Origin: Blastococcus sp. TF02A-35
Lineage (GTDB): Bacteria > Actinomycetota > Actinomycetes > Mycobacteriales > Geodermatophilaceae
Direction: 5' to 3'
Length of the DNA: 64,000 bases
NCBI RefSeq assembly: GCF_004571075.1
Contig: NZ_SPQP01000013.1
Coordinates: forward strand, 1 to 64,000
In this document: positions 1 to 9,093 of the stretch, one piece after another
Position numbering within the stretch: the first letter of the stretch is position 1
Layout: each line of letters begins with the position of its first letter
The notes under the pieces: generated by a model
What the model was told of the DNA's origin: nothing
What the model saw: the letters and a program-made list of their open reading frames with translations, nothing else
Databases searched by the model: none
Translations under genes and position numbers: made by a program

Positions 1-95
1 CCTACCACCGCCGGCGGCGTCAGGACGCCCTCGGTCGACTCACGCCCATCGAGTACGAGACCATCGTGCCCACAATGGCCGCGCAGGCAGCCTGA
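1..95 (+). CDS. IS3-family transposase, C-terminal end (partial)
   Basis: The frame starting at base 3 reads through the window edge to a TGA at 93-95. It encodes a 30-residue tail with an Arg-rich HRRRR stretch followed by ALGRLTPIEYE. That matches the extreme C-terminus of IS3-family OrfB (DDE) transposases, which usually end in a 'tall RRR-x-ALG-x-L-TP-x-E-[YF]-E' signature. Only the last residues are in the window, so catalytic residues and integrity cannot be judged. It marks the left border of the nitrate/NO gene block. No terminal inverted repeat could be defined in the 150 bases that follow. Confidence 0.7.
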   Translation, partial: YHRRRRQDALGRLTPIEYETIVPTMAAQAA

Positions 96-248
96 CCCAA
101 CCTGTCACCGATCCGTGCAGCAGTCCCGTCCGATTCAGCCTGGGGTCCCACGGCTCCACGAATAGGTGCTCCAGCAAGGACGACGGGCCCGGGGGACACA
201 GGCAGGCGTGCGGGACCGATGGGTCCGGCTCCGCGCGCCGCCGCTCGG

Positions 249-1517
249 CTACCGAGCGGGTCCGCCACTGCGGCCTTCGTCGAGGTCCCGGTCGGTGCCG
301 GGAGCCGGGGTGGTGACCGTGTCGGCCTGCCACAGATCGGGTCCGAAGACCTCGTACTGGATGTCCCGGGGCGGCACGCCACAGTCGACGAGCGCGCTGC
401 GCACCGCCTGCATGAACGGCAGGGGACCGCACAGGTAGTAGACGGCGTCCTGCGGCAGCTGCACCGCGGAGAGATCCATGATCCCACCGTGCACGCCGTC
501 GACGGGCAGGCTGCACTCCGCGCCGCGCTCGAACCAGACGTGTACCGAACTGTTGGGGAGCTTCCGGACGTCGCCGAGCACCTGCTGGCGCAACGCCCAG
601 GACGACTCGTCGACGTCAGCGTGCAGCAGTGTCAGATCGAGCCGGGAGCCTGCGGTGGCCAGATGGGAAAGCATGCCGGCCATCGGGGAGATGCCGATGC
701 CGGCGCTGGCGAAGACGGCCGGCCGCGAGTCGTCGAGGACGACGTCCCCGAATGGGAGGGACAGGGTGACCGTGTCGCCGACGTCGACGGTGTCGTGCAG
801 CAGGTTGGACACCTCGCCGGCAGGCTTGCCGTTACTCCGTATTCGCTTGACGCTGAACTGGCGGTGTTCACCGTCGTCGGCGCGGGTGAGGCTGTACTGC
901 CGAGGCTGGTGCAGGCCGTCCGCCGTCGGCATCTGCACGGTCACGTACTGGCCGGGCAGCGAGGTCTTGACGAGCCGGTCGTCGATTCGCTTGACCACGA
1001 AGGTGACGACGTCGTCGGTCTCGCGGACCTTCCGCTCCACCTGCCAGGGCCGCCACACCGTCTCCGGCCGGACACCACGGGAGCTGTACAGCCCGCGTTC
1101 CATGTTGATCAGTGCGTAGGCCATCAGCCAGTAGACCTCGTCCCAGGCGGCCGCCACCTCCGGGGTGACCGCGTCGCCGAGCACGTCGACGATTGCCCAG
1201 AAGAGGTGCTCGTGGACGATGTCGTACTGCGCCGGGGTGATGCCGAGGGAGACGTGCTTGTGCGCGATCCGGGTCAGCAGTCGCTCGGGCACCTGCTCAG
1301 GGGTCTTGACCAGGGCACTGGCGAAGACGGCGACCGAGCCGGCCAACGCCACCTGCTGCGTGCCCTCGGCCTGGTTGCCGCGGTTGAACGTGCCGTCGAA
1401 CAACTCGGGGTGGGCGCTGAACATGTGCCCGTAGAACCGCCGGGCGATCTCTTCGATGTTCTCGGCGACGACCGGCAGCGTGGCCTCGATGACAGGACGG
1501 GATCGTTCGGACAGCAC
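249..1517 (-). CDS. hmp: Flavohemoprotein (nitric oxide dioxygenase)
   Basis: This is a 422-residue protein with an N-terminal globin domain and a C-terminal ferredoxin-NADP reductase-like domain, the architecture of Hmp enzymes that oxidise NO to nitrate with O2 and NAD(P)H. The globin half shows the distal Tyr in RRFYGHMF, a PELF/FN..NQ..G.Q region, and the proximal His in AHKHVSLGI. The reductase half shows the FAD motif RQYSLT, the nucleotide site GIGISPM, CGPLPFM and a terminal YEVFGP. I chose the GTG at 1517 because AGGAG lies about 6 nt upstream; the frame stays open to 1598. It lies beside the nar operon, so it probably detoxifies NO arising from nitrate respiration. Confidence 0.93.
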   Translation of the reverse strand: MLSERSRPVIEATLPVVAENIEEIARRFYGHMFSAHPELFDGTFNRGNQAEGTQQVALAGSVAVFASALVKTPEQVPERLLTRIAHKHVSLGITPAQYDIVHEHLFWAIVDVLGDAVTPEVAAAWDEVYWLMAYALINMERGLYSSRGVRPETVWRPWQVERKVRETDDVVTFVVKRIDDRLVKTSLPGQYVTVQMPTADGLHQPRQYSLTRADDGEHRQFSVKRIRSNGKPAGEVSNLLHDTVDVGDTVTLSLPFGDVVLDDSRPAVFASAGIGISPMAGMLSHLATAGSRLDLTLLHADVDESSWALRQQVLGDVRKLPNSSVHVWFERGAECSLPVDGVHGGIMDLSAVQLPQDAVYYLCGPLPFMQAVRSALVDCGVPPRDIQYEVFGPDLWQADTVTTPAPGTDRDLDEGRSGGPAR

Positions 1518-1592
1518 AGCGGCTCCTGGTCCTTGACAGCGTGAGTTGACCGCTTCGTTCGGAAGGCGGCCGATGGTTCGACCGTAAGCGGC

Positions 1593-1607
1593 GTCCAAAG
1601 TTTGGAC
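1593..1607. promoter_or_regulatory. Inverted repeat in the hmp/cupin divergent promoter region
   Basis: GTCCAAAGTTTGGAC is a perfect 7-bp inverted repeat around one central base. It sits in the 192-bp gap between the divergent hmp (start 1517) and cupin (start 1710) genes, about 75 bp upstream of hmp. Position and symmetry suggest an operator. The binding regulator is unknown, and I do not recognise a published consensus. Confidence 0.45.
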
Positions 1608-1709
1608 AACAGGGCGTCGTAGTAACCACGACCTCTGGTAGAAAAGCGGGAGGACGCCCGATTACCGCGCGCTGGCGGCCACCGCAGCGCCGAACGGCAG
1701 GGGGACACC

Positions 1710-2039
1710 GTGCACCAGGCGAACGTGGCGGCGCTGTCGCGCCGGTTGCTGGCGACAGCAGCCGCGCACCACTCCCGACGTGCTGGTGAGACCGTCTACG
1801 GCGCCCACGAGACGACGCTGCACCAGACGGTGATCGCCCTGGTGAAGGGTGCCGGCCTGGCCGAGCACGAGAGCCCGGGGGAGGCCACCCTCCAGGTGCT
1901 GACCGGCCGCGTGCGCCTGGTGGCCGGGGATCGGTCGGAAGAGGGACTGGAGGGAGACCTGCTCGTCATTCCCCCGGTCCGGCACAGCCTCGAGGCGCTC
2001 GACGACTCGGTGGTCCTGCTGACGGTCGCCCGCGGCTGA
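1710..2039 (+). CDS. Small cupin-domain protein
   Basis: This is a 109-residue single-domain cupin. A first cupin motif is recognisable around ESPGEATLQVLTGRVRL, and a second around GDLLVIPPVRHSLEAL near residues 85-95. The metal-binding pattern is incomplete: the usual G(X)5HXH is replaced by AEHESPGE, with His and Glu retained. The GTG start has AGGGGGA just upstream. It is transcribed divergently from hmp. Small cupins of this type often sit next to hmp or nar genes, but the substrate is unknown; a role in sensing or quenching a small reactive ligand is only a guess. Confidence 0.8.
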   Translation: MHQANVAALSRRLLATAAAHHSRRAGETVYGAHETTLHQTVIALVKGAGLAEHESPGEATLQVLTGRVRLVAGDRSEEGLEGDLLVIPPVRHSLEALDDSVVLLTVARG

Positions 2040-2076
2040 CCCGGTGATGGGACCGGGCGGGAGGGGAGCCGTCGGA

Positions 2077-2823
2077 TCAGCCGAGCGGAGCAGCTGCCCC
2101 GTTCGCAGCGGATGGCGGAAGGTCCGCGTCGGACTCGGGACCCACCGGTGCCAGGTGGGCCTCGCACAGCGAGGGCTCGACGAACGGCAGCAGTCGATCG
2201 GCGGTCACCGGGGCGCGCATCTCGGCCAGTGCTCCGCGCATCAGTCCCAGGTGGATCGAGCAGATCACCTGGCGCTGCGCCTCGGCCACCTCGCGGAACG
2301 GGCAGTGCGGCAACAGGATGCGCCGTGGATCGTCGACGGCGAGCTCGGGGGCGAAGCCGATGTCGCCGAGGATGCGCAGGAGCTCAGCGACGGCCTCCTG
2401 CTCGCTCGTCCGCTCGAAGGGCGCCGGGGCGTCGGTGAGGTGGTGTCCCCAGGCCCGTCCGGTCTCGATGGCTGCCCCGGCTGGGTCCTCCGCCGTGCCG
2501 GACACGTAGCTGGCGAGGATCTCGGCCAGGAACCGGTAGTTGCGCCGGTTCGCCGCCGGGTCCGGCGTCGGGGTAGCGGTGTAGGTGAGCCGCGGTCTTC
2601 CCGGCTCGACGCGCTCCTCCTCGGCCTCCCGTGCCGCCAGCCCGTCCGCGACGAGGCGGTCCAGGTGGAAACGCACCGTGTTCGGGTGCAGGCCGGTTCG
2701 CTGGGCGAGATCTTGGACGCCCAGACCTGCCGGTGCGCTGCGCAGCAGGTCCAGGACGTGCTGCCGGCGCACGCCCGCCCGCGCGGTCTCCGCCGCTCTG
2801 GGTTGGGTCCGCCGTTCCTCCAT
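2077..2823 (-). CDS. Winged-helix (ArsR/SufR-like) regulator with C-terminal cysteines
   Basis: This is a 248-residue regulator. Residues about 15-75 form a winged helix (VLDLLRSAPAGLGVQDLAQRTGLHPNTVRFHLDRLV) of the ArsR/DeoR-like type. The C-terminal half carries three well-placed cysteines: LPHCPF, then VICSIHLG 13 residues later, then EPSLCEAHL 31 residues later. This layout resembles SufR-type regulators that hold an Fe-S cluster. The ATG at 2823 was chosen because the upstream extension (to 2952) is Pro/Arg-rich and runs into the divergent promoter region. It is transcribed away from narG across a 152-bp gap, so it is the obvious candidate regulator of the nar operon, perhaps redox- or NO-responsive. 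The cluster itself is inference. Confidence 0.82.
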   Translation of the reverse strand: MEERRTQPRAAETARAGVRRQHVLDLLRSAPAGLGVQDLAQRTGLHPNTVRFHLDRLVADGLAAREAEEERVEPGRPRLTYTATPTPDPAANRRNYRFLAEILASYVSGTAEDPAGAAIETGRAWGHHLTDAPAPFERTSEQEAVAELLRILGDIGFAPELAVDDPRRILLPHCPFREVAEAQRQVICSIHLGLMRGALAEMRAPVTADRLLPFVEPSLCEAHLAPVGPESDADLPPSAANGAAAPLG

Positions 2824-2975
2824 CGCTCCAATGTCCCAGATCGCGCAGACCGGGCGCTTCTGCCGCGGCGCCCGAACCACCCTCGCGGGGGACGTCGGCC
2901 ATCCGGTGCGGCGGCTCCTGGCACAAGAGAGGCAGACCGACGCCCGGTCCACGGCGGATTTGCAGAAGGGGACTC

Positions 2976-5900
2976 ATGACCAGCACCCGAACCGGCCCGG
3001 ACGAGGCGTTCGAGGGGGGCTTCGACAGCCCCCTGTCGGAGGCTCTCGTCGGTACCTCCCGCTACTTCCGCAAGGGCGAGACGAGCGCCGACAAGCGTTC
3101 CCTCCACCAGATCGGCGGTCGGGACGCCGACAGCTTCTACCGGGACCGGTGGAGCCACGACAAGGTCGTCCGTTCCACGCACGGCGTGAACTGCACCGGG
3201 TCGTGCTCGTGGAAGGTCTACGTCAAGGACGGGATCATCACCTGGGAGGCGCAGCAGACCGACTACCCGTCGACCGGCGCCGACCGGCCCGAGTACGAGC
3301 CCCGCGGCTGCCCGCGTGGCGCCGCCTTCTCCTGGTACACGTACTCGCCGACCCGGGTCCGCTATCCCTACGTCCGCGGCTCGTTGCTGCAGATGTACCG
3401 GGAGGCCCGGCAGCGCCTCGGCGACCCGGTCCTCGCCTGGGCCGACATCGTCGACGACCCAGAGAAGGCCCGGACCTACAAGTCCCAGCGCGGCAAGGGT
3501 GGGCTCGTCCGGGCCTCGTGGGACGAAGCGACCGAGATGATCGCCGCCGCCCACGTGCACACGATCAAAAAGTACGGGCCCGACCGCGTCGCCGGCTTCT
3601 CCCCGATCCCGGCGATGTCGATGGTGTCGCACGCCGCCGGGGCGCGATTCATGTCGCTGATCGGTGCGCCGATGCTGTCGTTCTACGACTGGTATGCCGA
3701 CCTGCCGGTGGCCTCGCCGCAGGTGTTCGGTGACCAGACCGACGTCCCGGAGTCCGGGGACTGGTGGGACGCCTCCTACCTGATCCTGTGGGGCTCCAAC
3801 GTCCCGGTGACCCGCACCCCGGACGCGCACTGGATGACCGAGGCGCGCTACCGCGGCCAGAAGGTCGTCGTGATGAGCCCCGACTACTCCGACGCGACCA
3901 AGTTCGCCGACGACTGGCTGGCACCGCACCCCGGCACCGACGGGGCGCTGGCCATGGCCATGGGCCACGTCGTCCTCAAGGAGTTCTTCGTCGACCGGCA
4001 GGTGCCGCGCTTCCAGGAGTACGTGCGGAAGTACTCCGACCTGCCCTTCCTGCTGACCCTGACGCGGCACGGCGACGGCTATGTCCCGGGCAAGTTCCTC
4101 ACCGCTGCCGACCTCGGCGACAAGGAGGAAGGCGCGGAGTTCAAGACCGTGCTCGTGGACTCGGCCACCGACCAGCCGCACGTGCCGAACGGTTCGCTGG
4201 GCTTCCGCTTCGGCGAGGCCGGCAAGGGCAGATGGAACCTCGACCTCGGCGAGGTCGACCCACGCCTCAGCCTCTACGACGGCGCCACCGAGTCGGTCCC
4301 GGTCGACCTTGCGCGGTTCGACACCCCGCGCGGCGAGGGCGCCACCATGCGCCGCGGGGTGCCCGTCCGCCGGATTGGCAAGCACCTGGTGACCACGGTG
4401 TACGACCTGCTGCTGGCCCAGTTCGGGGTCGGGCGGGCGGGGCTGCCGGGGGAGTGGCCCGCCGGCGAGGACGACGCCTCGCAGCCGTACACACCGGCGT
4501 GGCAGGAGCAGTTCACCGGCGTCTCCGCGGCGGCCGCAGCCCGGATCGGCCGGGAGTTCGCGCAGAACGCCGAGGACTCCGGCGGCCGCTCGATGATCAT
4601 CATGGGCGCCGGCACGAATCACTGGTTCCACTCCGACACGATCTACCGAGCCTTCCTGACCCTGACCACGCTGACCGGCTGCCAGGGGGTCAACGGCGGT
4701 GGCTGGGCGCACTACGTCGGCCAGGAGAAGTGCCGGCCGGTGACCGGCTGGCAGACGCTGGCGTCGGCCCTGGACTGGGCGCGTCCGCCGCGGCAGATGA
4801 TCCAGACCGCCTACTGGTACCTGCACACCGACCAGTGGCGCTACGACCAGACCACGCTGGACGGGTTCGCCTCCCCGCTGGGCACGGGGCGCTTCGACGG
4901 GAAGACGCCGGCTGACGTGCTCGCGCAGTCGGCGCGGATGGGCTGGATGCCGTCGTACCCGACGTTCAACCGCAACCCGCTGGACATGGCCGACGAGGCC
5001 GCCGCCGCCGGCAAGGCACCCGGCGAGCACGTCGTCGACGGCCTGCGCGACGGCAGCCTCCGGTTCGCCGCCGAGGACCCGGACTCGCCGGAGAACTTCC
5101 CGCGGGTGCTCACCATCTGGCGGGCCAATCTCCTGGGCTCCTCCGCCAAGGGCAACGAGTACTTCCTGAAGCACCTCCTCGGCACCGACTCCTCCGTGCG
5201 TGCCGAGGAGGCGCCGCCGGAGGCCCGCCCGAAGGACGTCGTCTGGCACGACGAGGCGCCCGAGGGGAAGTTGGACCTGCTGCTGGCCCTGGACTTCCGG
5301 ATGACCAGCACGACGATCTTCTCCGACATCACGCTGCCGGCCGCCACCTGGTACGAGAAGCACGACCTGAACACCACCGACATGCACCCCTACGTGCACT
5401 CGTTCAACCCGGCCATCGCGCCGCCGTGGGAGACCCGCACCGATTTCGAGGCCTTCGGCACGATCGCGAAGGCGTTCAGCCGGCTGGCCGCGAAGCACCT
5501 CGGCGTCCGCAAGGACCTCGTGGCGCTGCCCCTGCTGCACGACACCCCGGACGAGCTGGCCAACCCGCGCGGGGTGGTGCGCGACTGGAAGGCCGGCGAG
5601 TGCGACCCGGTGCCCGGCCAGACGATGCCGAAGTTCGTCGTTCAGGAGCGGGACTACGGGGCGGTCGCCCAGAAGTGGTCCGCGCTGGGCCCGCTGGTCG
5701 AGGAGCTCGGCCTGCAGGTCAAGGGCGTCACGACGAAGCCGGACAAGGAGGTCGACTACCTCCGGCACAAGAACGGGGTGATCCGGGACGGCGCCGCGGC
5801 GGGCCGGCCGGCTCTCGCCCGCGACGTGCACTGGTGCGAGACCATCCTGGCCCTCTCCGGGACCACGAACGGCCGGCTGGCGACGCAGGGCTTCCGGTTC

Positions 5901-6683
5901 TCCGAGGAGCGCACCGGCACCCGGATGGCGGACCTGGCCGAGGAGCACCAGGGCAAGCTGATCACCTTCGCCGACACCCAGGCCCGCCCCACCCCGGTGA
6001 TCACCTCGCCGGAGTGGTCGGGCAGCGAGCACGGTGGACGCCGGTACTCGCCGTTCACCATCAACGTCGAGCGGCTCAAGCCCTGGCACACCCTGACCGG
6101 CCGGATGCACTTCTTCCTCGACCACGACTGGATGACCGAGGCAGGGGAGAACCTCCCGGTCTACCGCCCCCCGCTGGACATGCACGCCCTGTTCGGGGAG
6201 CCGCACGTCGGCGACACCGGCGAGCTCGGCATCACCGTCCGGTACCTCACGCCGCACAACAAGTGGTCGATCCACTCGGAGTACCAGGACAACCTGTTCA
6301 TGCTGTCGCTCTCCCGCGGCGGGCAGACGATCTGGATGAGCACCCAGGACGCCGCGAAGGTGGGGGTGCGCGACAACGACTGGATCGAGGCGGTCAACCG
6401 CAACGGCGTCGTCGTCGCCCGCGCGATCGTGTCCTCCCGCATGCCCGAGGGGACCGTCTACATGCACCACGCCCAGGACCGGCTGATCGACGTCCCGAAG
6501 GCGGAGACGTCGGGGAAGCGCGGCGGGATCCACAACTCGCTGACCCGGCTCTTCCTCAAGCCGACGCACCTCATCGGGGGCTACGCGCAGCTGTCGTTCG
6601 CCTTCAACTACCTCGGTCCCACCGGTAACCAGCGCGACGAGGTCACCGTGATCCGTCGCCGTTCACAGGAGGTCCAGTACTGA
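2976..6683 (+). CDS. narG: Respiratory nitrate reductase, alpha subunit
   Basis: This is a 1235-residue molybdopterin-bis-MGD catalytic subunit that reduces nitrate to nitrite on the inner side of the membrane, together with NarH and NarI. The FS0 [4Fe-4S] ligands are visible as H69-X3-C73-X3-C77-X34-C112, the NarG-specific His plus three Cys. The Mo ligand Asp is D238 in SFYDWYADL. The length matches the family. ATG at 2976 is preceded by AGAAGGGGA. There is no twin-Arg signal, as expected for cytoplasmic-facing NarG. It is the first gene of narGHJIK; its TGA shares one base with the narH ATG. No nitrite reductase is present in the window. Confidence 0.97.
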   Translation: MTSTRTGPDEAFEGGFDSPLSEALVGTSRYFRKGETSADKRSLHQIGGRDADSFYRDRWSHDKVVRSTHGVNCTGSCSWKVYVKDGIITWEAQQTDYPSTGADRPEYEPRGCPRGAAFSWYTYSPTRVRYPYVRGSLLQMYREARQRLGDPVLAWADIVDDPEKARTYKSQRGKGGLVRASWDEATEMIAAAHVHTIKKYGPDRVAGFSPIPAMSMVSHAAGARFMSLIGAPMLSFYDWYADLPVASPQVFGDQTDVPESGDWWDASYLILWGSNVPVTRTPDAHWMTEARYRGQKVVVMSPDYSDATKFADDWLAPHPGTDGALAMAMGHVVLKEFFVDRQVPRFQEYVRKYSDLPFLLTLTRHGDGYVPGKFLTAADLGDKEEGAEFKTVLVDSATDQPHVPNGSLGFRFGEAGKGRWNLDLGEVDPRLSLYDGATESVPVDLARFDTPRGEGATMRRGVPVRRIGKHLVTTVYDLLLAQFGVGRAGLPGEWPAGEDDASQPYTPAWQEQFTGVSAAAAARIGREFAQNAEDSGGRSMIIMGAGTNHWFHSDTIYRAFLTLTTLTGCQGVNGGGWAHYVGQEKCRPVTGWQTLASALDWARPPRQMIQTAYWYLHTDQWRYDQTTLDGFASPLGTGRFDGKTPADVLAQSARMGWMPSYPTFNRNPLDMADEAAAAGKAPGEHVVDGLRDGSLRFAAEDPDSPENFPRVLTIWRANLLGSSAKGNEYFLKHLLGTDSSVRAEEAPPEARPKDVVWHDEAPEGKLDLLLALDFRMTSTTIFSDITLPAATWYEKHDLNTTDMHPYVHSFNPAIAPPWETRTDFEAFGTIAKAFSRLAAKHLGVRKDLVALPLLHDTPDELANPRGVVRDWKAGECDPVPGQTMPKFVVQERDYGAVAQKWSALGPLVEELGLQVKGVTTKPDKEVDYLRHKNGVIRDGAAAGRPALARDVHWCETILALSGTTNGRLATQGFRFSEERTGTRMADLAEEHQGKLITFADTQARPTPVITSPEWSGSEHGGRRYSPFTINVERLKPWHTLTGRMHFFLDHDWMTEAGENLPVYRPPLDMHALFGEPHVGDTGELGITVRYLTPHNKWSIHSEYQDNLFMLSLSRGGQTIWMSTQDAAKVGVRDNDWIEAVNRNGVVVARAIVSSRMPEGTVYMHHAQDRLIDVPKAETSGKRGGIHNSLTRLFLKPTHLIGGYAQLSFAFNYLGPTGNQRDEVTVIRRRSQEVQY

Positions 6684-8407
6684 TGCGCGTCATGGCCCAG
6701 ATGGGCATGGTGATGAACCTGGACAAGTGCATCGGGTGCCACACCTGCTCGGTCACCTGCAAGCAGGCGTGGACCAACCGCAGCGGCGTCGAGTACGTCT
6801 GGTTCAACAACGTGGAGACCCGGCCGGGGCAGGGCTACCCACGCACCTACGAGGACCAGGAGAAGTGGCGGGGCGGCTGGCAGCTCGGGCGCAACGGCCG
6901 GCTCTCGCTGCGCACCGGCAGCCGGCTCAAGCGACTGCTCACGATCTTCTCCAGCCCGGTCCAGCCGTCGATCAACGACTACTACGAGCCCTGGACCTAC
7001 GACTACGAGACGTTGACCAACGCTCCGGTCCAGGAGCACACCCCGGTCGCCCGGCCGCGCTCCCTGCTGACGAACAAGCCGATGAACATCAAGTGGAGCG
7101 CCAACTGGGACGACAACCTGGGCGGGGCGCCGGAGCTCACGCAGGCCGACCCGGTGCTGCAGAAGATCTCGGCGGAGATCAAGGAGAAGTTCGAGCAGAC
7201 CTACATGTTCTACCTGCCGCGGATCTGCGAGCACTGCATCAATCCGTCGTGCGCGGCGTCCTGCCCGTCGGGCGCCATCTACAAGCGGGAAGAGGACGGC
7301 ATCGTCCTGGTCGACCAGGACCGCTGCCGCGGCTGGCGGCAGTGCGTCACGGGGTGCCCGTACAAGAAGGTGTACTTCAACCACCGCACCGGCAAGGCCG
7401 AGAAGTGCACGTTCTGCTTCCCGCGCGTGGAGGTGGGGATCCCGACGGTCTGCTCGGAGACCTGCGTGGGCCGGCTGCGCTACATCGGCATCATCCTCTA
7501 CGACGCCGACCGCGTGCTCGAGGCGGCGTCCACCCCGAACGACCAGGACCTCTACATGGCCCAGCGGTCGATCATCCTGGACCCGCACGACCCCGAGGTG
7601 GTCCGGGCCGCCGAGCGGGCGGGCATCTCCCGCGACTGGATCGACTCCGCGCAGCGCTCGCCGATCTACTCGCTCATCACCAAGTTCGAGGTGGCCCTGC
7701 CGCTGCACCCGGAGTACCGCACCATGCCGATGGTCTGGTACATCCCGCCGCTGTCACCCGTGGTGGACGCCCTCACCGAGACAGGGCACGACGGGGAGGA
7801 CGCCGGCAACATCTTCGGCGCCATCGAATCGCTGCGGATCCCGATCGAGTACCTGGCCGAGCTGTTCGCCGCCGGTGACACCAGCCTGGTTACCGGGGTG
7901 CTCAAGAAGCTCGGGGCGATGCGCGCCTACATGCGCGACCTGAACCTCGGCCGGCCGGCCGACGAGTCGATCGCGACCGCGGTCGGCATGACCGGTCAGG
8001 ACATCCAGGACATGCACCGGTTGCTGGCGATCGCCAAGTACGACGAGCGCTACGTCATCCCGGCGATCCACGCCGAGCAGGGGCCTGAGCGCGAGGAGTT
8101 CGACACCGGCTGCTCCCTGGACTACGAGGACGGCCCGGGCATGGGTGGCTGGGGTCCGTTCGGCGAGACGTCGGGCGGGTCGACGCCGATCGCGGTGGAG
8201 AACTTCCACATGCTGTCGGCCCGGCAGACCACCGACACGCTGTCCGCGCCACCGACGAAGGCGCAGCGGGTCAACCTGCTGAACTGGGACGGCAAGGGAG
8301 CTCCCGAGGGGCTCTTCCCGTCCCGTGGGAACGACGACGCACGGCACGGTCCCGACGGTGGCGGGGACGGACCTGGCTCGCCGAGCGTCACGGAGCCCAA
8401 GCCGTGA
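6683..8407 (+). CDS. narH: Respiratory nitrate reductase, beta subunit
   Basis: This 574-residue iron-sulfur subunit passes electrons from the NarI hemes to NarG. The ferredoxin-type Cys clusters are visible: CIGCHTCSVTC near the N-terminus, CEHCINPSCAASCP, CRGWRQCVTGCP and CTFC...CSETC. Trp in CRGWRQC replaces a Cys, which is the hallmark of the NarH [3Fe-4S] centre. An internal start at 6692 (MAQMGM) is an alternative. The last 60 or so residues are Gly/Pro/Asp-rich and probably disordered, longer than in E. coli. The stop overlaps narJ by four bases (GTGA), so expression is translationally coupled. Confidence 0.97.
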   Translation: MRVMAQMGMVMNLDKCIGCHTCSVTCKQAWTNRSGVEYVWFNNVETRPGQGYPRTYEDQEKWRGGWQLGRNGRLSLRTGSRLKRLLTIFSSPVQPSINDYYEPWTYDYETLTNAPVQEHTPVARPRSLLTNKPMNIKWSANWDDNLGGAPELTQADPVLQKISAEIKEKFEQTYMFYLPRICEHCINPSCAASCPSGAIYKREEDGIVLVDQDRCRGWRQCVTGCPYKKVYFNHRTGKAEKCTFCFPRVEVGIPTVCSETCVGRLRYIGIILYDADRVLEAASTPNDQDLYMAQRSIILDPHDPEVVRAAERAGISRDWIDSAQRSPIYSLITKFEVALPLHPEYRTMPMVWYIPPLSPVVDALTETGHDGEDAGNIFGAIESLRIPIEYLAELFAAGDTSLVTGVLKKLGAMRAYMRDLNLGRPADESIATAVGMTGQDIQDMHRLLAIAKYDERYVIPAIHAEQGPEREEFDTGCSLDYEDGPGMGGWGPFGETSGGSTPIAVENFHMLSARQTTDTLSAPPTKAQRVNLLNWDGKGAPEGLFPSRGNDDARHGPDGGGDGPGSPSVTEPKP

Positions 8408-9093
8408 GGCTGCGTCCCGGCGGCGGGGCGACGCCGGCCCAGCTCGCCACGGTGCGCCAGGCGGCGTCCCTACTGATCGGTTACCCGGACGAGGAGCTGG
8501 TCGGCCGGCTACCGCTGCTGCGGGCGGCGGTCGCCCCGCTCCCGGGCGAGTTCGCCGGACCGCTCGGCCGGTTCCTCGACCACCTGGAGACCACGCCGCT
8601 GACCGAGCAGCAGGCGGCCTACGTCGAGACCTTCGACCTGCGCCGCCGGTGCTCGCTGTACCTGACCTACTACGCCTACGGCGACACCCGGAAGCGCGGC
8701 ATGGCGCTGCTGCAGTTCAAGCACCTCTACGGCCGCGCAGGCATGGCCCTCACCGACGACGAGTTGCCCGACCACCTGGCCGTCGTCCTGGAGTTCACCG
8801 CGGTCGGCGACCCCGTCCGGGGTGAGCGGTTGCTGCACGAGCACCGGGCCGGTCTGGAGCTGATCCGGCTGGCGCTCGAGGACCGCGGGTCGCCCTACGC
8901 GGCGGTGCTGCACGCGGTGTGCGCGACGCTGCCGCCGGTGCGGGCCGAGGACCGGGCAGCGGTGCTGAAGCTGGCCGCCGAGGGCCCGCCCACCGAGGAC
9001 GTCGGCCTCGACCCGTACGGGGCGACGCCCTTCGCGCCCCCGGACTACATCCCGCAACCGACCGCCGGCGCACCCGCAGGAGTTGCCCCGTGA
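8404..9093 (+). CDS. narJ: Nitrate reductase molybdenum cofactor assembly chaperone
   Basis: This is a 229-residue all-helical NarJ/TorD-family chaperone, needed for inserting the Mo cofactor into NarG and docking NarGH on NarI; it is not part of the final enzyme. Recognisable segments are the YVETFDLRRRCSLYLTYYAYGDTRKRGMALL core and the following LPDHLAVVLEF, both typical of NarJ. The GTG start lies inside the narH stop, and its own TGA overlaps the narI GTG in the same GTGA arrangement. The Pro-rich C-terminus (after about residue 205) is variable in the family. Confidence 0.95.
   Translation: MRLRPGGGATPAQLATVRQAASLLIGYPDEELVGRLPLLRAAVAPLPGEFAGPLGRFLDHLETTPLTEQQAAYVETFDLRRRCSLYLTYYAYGDTRKRGMALLQFKHLYGRAGMALTDDELPDHLAVVLEFTAVGDPVRGERLLHEHRAGLELIRLALEDRGSPYAAVLHAVCATLPPVRAEDRAAVLKLAAEGPPTEDVGLDPYGATPFAPPDYIPQPTAGAPAGVAP

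Noticed and set aside
96-248. Terminal inverted repeat of the IS3 element after the transposase tail
   Set aside because: The other end of the element is outside the window, and no self-evident repeat could be matched.
2265-6569. Very long open frame antisense to narG (about 1430 codons)
   Set aside because: It mirrors the GC-rich codon pattern of narG, is extremely rich in Arg, Gly, Val and His, and shows no recognisable domain.
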